Below the pieces are notes generated by a model, which was not told where the DNA came from, made no database searches, and worked only from the letters and a program-made list of their open reading frames with translations. The position numbers and the translations under genes were made by a program. Positions 15,773-20,342 of a stretch of DNA of 20,342 nucleotides are shown one piece after another. The stretch covers positions 1 through 20,342 of the IMG/VR virus record IMGVR_UViG_3300045417_000097; one strand, written 5' to 3'. How positions within the stretch are numbered: the first letter of the stretch is position 1; each line of letters begins with the position of its first letter. Source of the DNA: a virus.

Positions 15773-16019
15773 ACGGCGGGAAACTGAGAAACCAAAGCGT
15801 AAAGAGGACGTAAGCCGCCGCCCACCCGACATAGATAGCAACCGGGTCTGTGACATCTCGAAACGCCCGCCAAGCGCGAATTAGCTTGTTCCGGGGTTTC
15901 TGCAACGCTTCGATCTTAGCCCGGTGACGCTGGGCTAAGAGTTCTTCCACGTCCCACTTTTGGAAGCGGGAACGGGCAAGGTCGGATTCTAACCGTTCAA
16001 TCTCAGGATCGGGGATCAC
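15672..16019 (-). CDS. Small single-pass membrane protein, moron candidate (115 aa)
   Basis: The only gene on the reverse strand and the only good explanation for 15773-16047, where forward frames are broken by stops. GTG start at 16019-16017. Residues 1-55 are highly charged and helical (E-R-L-E-S-D-L-A-R-S-R and similar). One membrane helix spans about 60-80, rich in Ala, Val, Tyr and Trp (A-I-Y-V-G-W-A-A-A-Y-V-L-F). A Pro-rich tail follows. There is no signal peptide; a tail-anchor-like topology with the N-terminus inside is likely. The gene converges on the ejection gene and its last third overlaps it. Superinfection exclusion or another lysogenic function is possible but unsupported by motif. 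Confidence 0.6.
   Translation of the reverse strand: MIPDPEIERLESDLARSRFQKWDVEELLAQRHRAKIEALQKPRNKLIRAWRAFRDVTDPVAIYVGWAAAYVLFTLWFLSFPPFNNPEGRGSPPNVQTIHPSDEPPVRPAVRPAGG
15914..15940. repeat. 27-bp inverted repeat (dyad)
   Basis: TCTTAGCCC at 15914-15922 is the exact reverse complement of GGGCTAAGA at 15932-15940, separated by 9 nt. Inner bases can add a G-C and two G-U pairs. It lies inside the reverse-strand gene. On the + strand the 3' arm is followed by GTTCTTCC, only moderately T-rich, so it is either a weak terminator for readthrough from the ejection gene or a protein-binding dyad. Confidence 0.5.
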
Positions 16020-16025
16020 CCGGCC

Positions 16026-16053
16026 AAAATACCCTTTTATCGGAGAAATGCAA
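16026..16053 (-). promoter_or_regulatory. Possible promoter for the reverse-strand gene
   Basis: Read on the reverse strand, TTGCAT (16053-16048) and TATTTT (16031-16026) are separated by 16 nt, resembling sigma-70 -35 and -10 boxes. The predicted start falls on the G of the GTG codon at 16019, so the transcript would be leaderless, consistent with the weak ribosome site. Matches of this quality occur by chance. Confidence 0.3.
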
Positions 16054-16389
16054 ATGGCGGTGACTGACTACAGCACCACGCCGGGGTCAAACACGACCAT
16101 TTCCGGCATTAGCATTGCCGAGGGTTGCACTCCGGGCAACCTGAATAACGCTCTCAGGCAAATGATGGCTGACGTGCGGGTCATGTATAACGGCTTGCCG
16201 GTCGTGGCTGGCCTTGCCCCCCTTAACGGCGCGATCTTTACTGGAACGCAGCCCACATACACCGGGCGCGGGGCTTTCATGCATCACGGCAACGTCGCCA
16301 ATACATCGGGACGCATCGATTTTCTTCCGAACGGCTCGGCCTTGCCATCCTCGCCTTCCAATGGCGATGTGGTGTTTTTCTATTCATGA
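16054..16389 (+). CDS. Tail fibre-type protein with virion-binding motif (111 aa)
   Basis: Short protein with the fibre/spike head-binding signature S-N-T-T-I-S-G-I-S-I-A-E-G-C, then P-G-N-L-N-N-A-L-R-Q-M-M-A-D-V at about residues 12-40. This is common at the N-termini of podovirus fibres and spikes in alphaproteobacterial phages. The remaining half is a compact beta region ending in F-F-Y-S. The normal long receptor-binding part is absent, so it may be an anchor or tail-tip subunit. ATG 16054 is favoured over ATG 16048 because GGAG at 16042-16045 then has proper spacing. An ATGA overlap joins it to the next gene. Confidence 0.75.
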   Translation: MAVTDYSTTPGSNTTISGISIAEGCTPGNLNNALRQMMADVRVMYNGLPVVAGLAPLNGAIFTGTQPTYTGRGAFMHHGNVANTSGRIDFLPNGSALPSSPSNGDVVFFYS

Positions 16390-16826
16390 AGGCGCGTATT
16401 GACGGCGCTTGGCCCGAAGTCACAGGGGGGCGGGTTCGTATCAGTGGGCAATGGCGCACGCTTATCAGTGCCCAAGCCTACATCAGCGGGGCATGGCGCG
16501 AAGCCGTTTCCTTTGTGCAGCCCTTGTCTGTGTCAATTGATCCTATCGAGGTTTCTGGTTTTATCGTCGGTGAGGGCACTGTCACCACCGCAACCGTCAA
16601 CGCCACACCAACGGGGGGGATTGCCCCCTACACTTATTCGTGGGCGCGTGTTGGGGCGGGTTCGGGCGAGCCTGACAGCCCTACAACGGCAGGCACGCGA
16701 TTTAACCGTTACGTCAACTTAGGCGAAGTTTCGAGCGAAACTTTCCGCGTCACAGTGACCAGCGCGGGACAGACGGCAACCGCCGATGTGTCCGCTACAT
16801 TCACTTCGATTGATCTAGGCCTTTAG
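16386..16826 (+). CDS. Ig-like tail protein with tandem I-x-G-x-W repeats (146 aa)
   Basis: The N-terminal 40 residues contain three I-x-G-x-W units, at 5-9, 19-23 and 33-37, with an exact 14-residue period. The C-terminal part (about 45-146) is an Ig/PKD-like beta sandwich. It has T-A-T-V-N-A-T-P-T-G-G-I-A-P-Y-T-Y-S-W near 68-86, and F-R-V-T-V-T-S-A-G-Q-T-A near 119-130. Such domains decorate phage tails and may bind host carbohydrate weakly. An ATGA overlap and the position between fibre and tailspike support a tail-tip role. Function beyond structural is inferred. Confidence 0.75.
   Translation: MKARIDGAWPEVTGGRVRISGQWRTLISAQAYISGAWREAVSFVQPLSVSIDPIEVSGFIVGEGTVTTATVNATPTGGIAPYTYSWARVGAGSGEPDSPTTAGTRFNRYVNLGEVSSETFRVTVTSAGQTATADVSATFTSIDLGL
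16398..16496 (+). repeat. Three tandem 14-residue coding repeats
   Basis: The codons for I-D-G-A-W, I-S-G-Q-W and I-S-G-A-W recur every 42 nt. The flanking residues are also similar: A-R or V-R or A-Y precedes, and P-E or R-T or R-E follows. The repeat is clear at protein level but diverged at DNA level. Confidence 0.7.
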
Positions 16827-16837
16827 GGGGTTCCACA

Positions 16838-18952
16838 ATGTTCCACTGGTTTGGCGTGGTCCAAAGCACGCGGGGCGACGCATTGCCCAATTGGCAGGTT
16901 GGCCTTGTAGAAATTGACACGCAAAACATTGTGCCGATTTATGCTGATGAAAATAGCACCCCTATTCAATCTGTTTCGGGAATTGCTAACCGCGCGCTTG
17001 CCGATGACAATGGAAATTATGATTTTTACGTCCCAAGCGGCACTTATACACTGCGCTTTTTCGATTCCTCCGGGGTGTTCCAGCGCGAAATACGTTTCGT
17101 GGCGATGTATGGGACCGACTTTACAACGGGCCTAATTGATGATTTGGCATCCACCGAACCCGGTAAGGGCGCTGGCCTCATTGGCTTCCTGCAATCAGGC
17201 ACCGGGGCGGTCGCGCGCACAGTGCAGGATAAGCTGCGCGAAACGGTTTCGGTATTTGACTTCTTGACCGCTAGTGAAATTCAGGATGTGGTCACAAAGA
17301 CCGGCTCAGTTGACATTTCGGCAAAAATACAGGCGGCGATTGACAGCCTGCAAAACGCGGGCGGCGGCACGCTGATTTTCCCGAACGGGGTCTATTACAT
17401 CGGAACGGGTCTTAATGTCGGCAATGGGACAAGTGTCGCGCCCGACAACACCAAGGCCCCCGTTTCCCTTGAAGGCGTCGGCCCAGTTAGCGGCGTCGGC
17501 TATGCCTCGCCATCGAATTGCGCAATAATCAAGTCGAACGTCGCTGGCCCTGCGATCAAATTCAACGGCACGCTTGGCTGGGGCCTAAAGCGGTTTGCTT
17601 TCACCTTCACGACCAGTTCAACGGCGGCACAGGCCTATGCTGTTTACAACGGCAAAAGTGGTCGCGCGGAAGACATCACCGTCCTGAATTGCCCCGGCTT
17701 GCTGCATATCCTCTATCATTCTTGGGGAACGGTGAATGTCGAATTCAATCAGGCCGAGAACATCTACATATTCATGGGCGTGAACAGTCCGGCAAACGCG
17801 GTTGCGTTGAAGCTGGATGCGTTGCCGGGGGGCAGCGCCGATCCGGCACATAACCTGTTCACCAATTTGACCGTGCAGCCGGACAAGGCTTCGCATGTCG
17901 GCCTAGAACTGGCCTATTGCGACACGAACGTCTTTATCAATTATCGGTTCAAGCCGCTTGTCGGCTTCCTGCCTGCTGTTGCGGTGCGTTTCAACTATAC
18001 CTCGCACACCGCCAACTTCTTCCCGAACAACAATCAATTTATCGGCGGGTCGAATTATGTCTCGACTATCGAAAGTGTCGGCACGCCTACTCACCCAGCG
18101 CAAGTCTCGAACCGCTGGAGCGGCTTTGAACTCGGGAACAATTCGCCCGTGCCCACCGCGCTTGGCTTTGCCGTCGATAAGATGGCGCTTTCGCGCAATA
18201 CGACCTTTTACATCAACCAATCAGCCAGCGGTGTTGGCTTGTTTGGTCCAGGGGACACGACGAGCTTTGGCATTTACCAGGGCCGCCCCTGCAAGACGTT
18301 GCAACAGGCCTACGATCAGCTCGCCCGCTACTTCGACTTGAACGGCTACACCGCCACCTTCGACATTGCTGACGGGAGCTATACCGCAGGCGTTGATGCC
18401 CAAACCCCCACACAGGGCGGGCGGTCCATCTTCAAGGGCCAGGGCGGCGGCACTGTGTTTTTGGGGGCGGCAACGCCTTTCATCGCGCGAGGCGACACAG
18501 ACATTGAGGTCCAGTCTGTCAACCTTGGGCCTTCTTCTGGGCATTCAGCCCTTGGTGATGGCGGGACAATCCGCATTGGGAACGGCACTGTTTTCAGCGG
18601 AGTGACCGCTTCGCACATCGCTGCTGATAACGGCGGCAAGGCTTTGCTCGTCGCGAATTACTTTATCGTCGGAGGGGCGAGCGCGCATTTCGAGGCGCGG
18701 CACGGTAGTTCAATCTCCGGCGCCGTCACCGTCACCCTGCTTGGCAATGTCACCATCACAAACTTTGCCGTGGCGCGCGAGGCGTCCAGCCTGCGTGCGG
18801 TCGGTTCGACTTTCACCCTCGGGGCCTTTGCCGTCACCGGCAACCGCTACAGCGCCACGCTTAACGGGGTGATCGACACCAATGGCGGGGGGGCAAGCTT
18901 CTTCCCCGGCACCGCCGGGGGCGCGACTGCGACCGGCGGGCAATATGCATAA
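16838..18952 (+). CDS. Tailspike with two beta-helix modules
   Basis: Receptor-binding protein, 704 aa, probably trimeric and possibly depolymerising a host surface polysaccharide. Residues 1-110 form an anchor domain of the carboxypeptidase-regulatory/transthyretin type (W-Q-V-G-L-V-E-I-D and G-T-Y-T-L-R-F-F). A linker near 105-141 has G-T-G-A-V-A-R-T-V-Q-D-K-L-R-E and S-V-F-D-F, standard before phage spike helices. Residues about 150-460 are a pectate-lyase-like helix (G-G-G-T-L-I-F-P-N-G-V-Y-Y). A second helix begins near 476 with T-L-Q-Q-A-Y-D-Q-L and A-D-G-S-Y. The C-terminus has G-G-G-A-S-F-F-P-G-T-A, frequent in fibres. Catalytic residues cannot be placed. AGGGGG precedes the ATG. Confidence 0.88.
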   Translation: MFHWFGVVQSTRGDALPNWQVGLVEIDTQNIVPIYADENSTPIQSVSGIANRALADDNGNYDFYVPSGTYTLRFFDSSGVFQREIRFVAMYGTDFTTGLIDDLASTEPGKGAGLIGFLQSGTGAVARTVQDKLRETVSVFDFLTASEIQDVVTKTGSVDISAKIQAAIDSLQNAGGGTLIFPNGVYYIGTGLNVGNGTSVAPDNTKAPVSLEGVGPVSGVGYASPSNCAIIKSNVAGPAIKFNGTLGWGLKRFAFTFTTSSTAAQAYAVYNGKSGRAEDITVLNCPGLLHILYHSWGTVNVEFNQAENIYIFMGVNSPANAVALKLDALPGGSADPAHNLFTNLTVQPDKASHVGLELAYCDTNVFINYRFKPLVGFLPAVAVRFNYTSHTANFFPNNNQFIGGSNYVSTIESVGTPTHPAQVSNRWSGFELGNNSPVPTALGFAVDKMALSRNTTFYINQSASGVGLFGPGDTTSFGIYQGRPCKTLQQAYDQLARYFDLNGYTATFDIADGSYTAGVDAQTPTQGGRSIFKGQGGGTVFLGAATPFIARGDTDIEVQSVNLGPSSGHSALGDGGTIRIGNGTVFSGVTASHIAADNGGKALLVANYFIVGGASAHFEARHGSSISGAVTVTLLGNVTITNFAVAREASSLRAVGSTFTLGAFAVTGNRYSATLNGVIDTNGGGASFFPGTAGGATATGGQYA

Positions 18953-18964
18953 GGAGTGCAAGAA

Positions 18965-19180
18965 ATGACGTTCATGGAAGCACTGACAATTATCCAGGAT
19001 GACGGGCGCTGCACGCGCGACACGTGGGGATCGGACGAGATATTCGTTCACTTCGACGCGCTCGGGACCATCAGCATGACCCGCCCCCTCGGGCCGCGCG
19101 AGGCGGGGGCCAGCACCTATCCTTGGACCCCCGATCAGTCGGACATGCTTTCGACCGATTGGCGCAAGCTGGATAGCTGA
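18965..19180 (+). CDS. DUF2829/Tad2-like protein, candidate Thoeris antagonist
   Basis: A 71-aa protein with the DUF2829 layout: F-M-E-A-L-T-I-I (3-10), a short G-R-C-T-R-D-T-W turn (14-21), a beta segment I-F-V-H-F (26-30), and the C-terminal P-W-T-P-D-Q-S-D-M-L-S-T-D-W (53-66), the most diagnostic part. Members of this family called Tad2 sequester cyclic-ADP-ribose-type signals and so block Thoeris immunity. Several expected hydrophobic and Trp positions are present; the ligand pocket cannot be checked by eye. ATG 18965 is preferred to GTG 18956 because AAGGAG at 18951-18956 gives 8-nt spacing. It lies between tailspike and lysis genes. Confidence 0.72.
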   Translation: MTFMEALTIIQDDGRCTRDTWGSDEIFVHFDALGTISMTRPLGPREAGASTYPWTPDQSDMLSTDWRKLDS

Positions 19181-19181
19181 C

Positions 19182-19505
19182 ATGGTTCGGCCAACCTTGG
19201 CGGAGCACGAAACCCGCATCAGCCTTTTGGAGCAGGGCCGGGAGCATGACGCGGAAAGGAACGCTATCGTGCTCAGGACGCTGCAAGAAATCCGCGACGA
19301 AATGAAAACATTTCGTGAGCATGTTGATGCGAAGTTCGACGCGCTGACCGAGCGGCAGAATAAGGCCGAGCTGCACATCGACACGATCATTGCCGAGGCT
19401 AAGGGCACGGTGCAGGGCATCAAGGTTGGCTGGGCTGCTGCGTTTACTTTGATCGGCGGCGGAATTGTCGCTGCATTCAATCAACTTGTGGAGTTTTTCA
19501 AATGA
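19182..19505 (+). CDS. XhlA-like coiled-coil membrane protein (lysis)
   Basis: Residues about 5-75 form a charged coiled coil (L-E-Q-G-R-E-H-D-A-E-R and R-D-E-M-K-T-F-R-E-H-V-D-A-K-F-D). One membrane helix spans about 82-99 (V-G-W-A-A-A-F-T-L-I-G-G-G-I-V-A-A-F), with a short F-F-K end. This order of coiled coil then a single C-terminal helix is the XhlA/haemolysin-accessory pattern, in which the protein sits in the inner membrane and assists holin-driven lysis. It begins 1 nt after the preceding stop and is joined to the endolysin by ATGA. It may itself be a holin; the partner could be the gene at 20308. Confidence 0.75.
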   Translation: MVRPTLAEHETRISLLEQGREHDAERNAIVLRTLQEIRDEMKTFREHVDAKFDALTERQNKAELHIDTIIAEAKGTVQGIKVGWAAAFTLIGGGIVAAFNQLVEFFK

Positions 19506-20311
19506 ACTTGATGAGCAACTTGACCCGCCGCCTGCGTGAGATTGCGGCGGTTGCCGATGTGCGGCCCAAGCCCGCGCCGAAGCCTGACCCGATGAAGGCG
19601 GTTGACCGCGCGCTAGCGAAAGAGCCGCCCCGCCCCATTCCACCCCTGCCCGCCGGGATTAAGGCAGCTAACGAGGCAATCAACGCAATGGCACCTGTGA
19701 CACCTTCCGCTTTCGATAAATTTGCCTTCTTTACCCATCTCAGGGGCACTGAACTGCGTCACCATAAGCCTTCGCAGGTCGAGGGCACCGAGGCCATTCT
19801 GAAAAAACTCGAAGGCCTCAGAACTTCTTGGGTAGCCTATGCGTTGGCGACGGCGTGGCACGAAACCGCCGCGACCATGCAGCCGATCAAGGAATACGGT
19901 TCCGACGCCTATTTCAACGCGCGCTATGGGCCGGAAGGTAAGAAGCCGCAGATTGCCCACGCTCTCGGCAACACTATCAAGGGTGATGGTTCTCGGTTCG
20001 CGGGCCGGGGGTATGTGCAACTTACCGGGCGTCGGAATTACGAGAGGGCCGGGGCGACGGTTGGGTGCGATCTGATTGGTGATCCTGACCTTGCTATGCG
20101 CGCTGATATTGCCGCCGAGATCATGCGCGCGGGGATGATCGAAGGCTGGTTTACCGGGCGCAAATTCGCTTCGGCCCTGCCTGAGGCAGTGGCAAGCCGC
20201 GAGCAGTTTTGCGATGCCCGCCGCATCATTAACGGCACGGATAAGGCCGACAAGATCGCCGGTTACGCGCGCACCTTTCAGACGGCACTCATCGCGGGAG
20301 ATTGGACATGA
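19502..20311 (+). CDS. Endolysin, glycoside hydrolase family 19
   Basis: Peptidoglycan-degrading lysis enzyme, 269 aa. The C-terminal catalytic domain (about 70-269) is of the chitinase-like GH19 type found in phage lysins. W-H-E-T at 119-122 gives E121 as the probable acid, and E131 (P-I-K-E-Y-G) is the usual second Glu. R-F-A-G-R-G-Y-V-Q-L-T-G-R-R-N-Y at 165-180 is the family signature. The first 65 residues are a basic helix and a Lys/Pro-rich linker, with no signal peptide, so export depends on a holin. ATGA overlaps join it to the membrane-protein gene before it and the gene after it. Confidence 0.9.
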   Translation: MNLMSNLTRRLREIAAVADVRPKPAPKPDPMKAVDRALAKEPPRPIPPLPAGIKAANEAINAMAPVTPSAFDKFAFFTHLRGTELRHHKPSQVEGTEAILKKLEGLRTSWVAYALATAWHETAATMQPIKEYGSDAYFNARYGPEGKKPQIAHALGNTIKGDGSRFAGRGYVQLTGRRNYERAGATVGCDLIGDPDLAMRADIAAEIMRAGMIEGWFTGRKFASALPEAVASREQFCDARRIINGTDKADKIAGYARTFQTALIAGDWT

Positions 20312-20342
20312 CCAGCTCAAACCTACGCTTCATCATCTTTTC
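20308..20342 (+). CDS. 5' end of next gene, partial
   Basis: Begins with ATG in an ATGA overlap with the endolysin stop. The visible residues are MTSSNLRFIIF, with hydrophobic residues from the seventh on. A holin or spanin would fit this place in a lysis cassette, but only 11 codons are in the window. Confidence 0.5.
   Translation, partial: MTSSNLRFIIF

Noticed and set aside
15383-15856. Reverse-strand open frame of 157 codons overlapping the moron candidate
   Set aside because: It lies mostly opposite the 855-aa gene, has Ser/Arg-rich low-complexity content and no membrane helix, unlike the better frame at 15672-16019.
18710-19480. Reverse-strand open frame of 256 codons
   Set aside because: It runs opposite the tailspike end, the DUF2829-like gene and the XhlA-like gene, all with good ribosome sites and recognisable patterns; the reverse product looks like a shadow.
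19613-20320. Reverse-strand open frame of 235 codons
   Set aside because: It is opposite the well-supported GH19 endolysin and has no recognisable domain.
1-20342. tRNA genes, CRISPR arrays, insertion sequences and attachment sites
   Set aside because: Gaps between genes are short (none over 300 nt once the reverse gene is counted), and no cloverleaf, regularly spaced repeats, transposase or integrase is visible.

Overview
The window is a 20.3 kb stretch of a tailed-phage (or prophage) genome carrying the packaging, head, short-tail, DNA-ejection, host-recognition and lysis genes. All genes but one lie on the + strand. The order is small terminase, large terminase, P22-type portal, scaffold, SU10/DUF5309-type major capsid protein, head-tail adaptor, nozzle, ejection proteins, fibre/tailspike, lysis. 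There is no tape-measure, sheath or major tail protein, and this argues for a podovirus with a short non-contractile tail. Base composition and protein style suggest an alphaproteobacterial host, possibly a sphingomonad; this is inference from impression, not from a search. No integrase, replication gene, tRNA, CRISPR array or insertion sequence is visible.

Layout. (1) 1-6324: packaging and head genes: end of an unknown gene, TerS, TerL, a 56-aa gene, portal, two small unknowns, scaffold, capsid protein. A strong intrinsic terminator with a GCAA loop follows the capsid gene at 6345-6374. (2) 6375-9658: a conserved-looking small protein with no Shine-Dalgarno sequence, a DxD glycosyltransferase, the tail adaptor, the nozzle and a 65-aa protein. 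(3) 9658-11480: small unknowns and a beta-sandwich virion protein. (4) 11481-15772: the ejection cassette, comprising two roughly 220-aa proteins, a lytic transglycosylase domain with no ordinary start codon, and an 855-aa Gly/Ala-rich internal virion protein. (5) 15672-16019: one reverse-strand gene for a small single-pass membrane protein, a moron candidate. (6) 16054-18952: fibre-like protein, Ig-like protein with a 14-residue repeat, and a 704-aa tailspike with two beta-helix modules. (7) 18965-20342: a DUF2829/Tad2-like protein (candidate Thoeris antagonist), an XhlA-like coiled-coil membrane protein, a GH19 endolysin and the start of another gene.

The genes are packed very tightly. Twelve junctions are 4-nt NTGA overlaps, with ATG, GTG and once TTG starts, and three more share one base, so much of the operon is probably translationally coupled. 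The places that break this pattern are the most interesting: the capsid terminator, the frame change at the transglycosylase, the reverse-strand gene, and the anti-defence candidate between tailspike and lysis genes.
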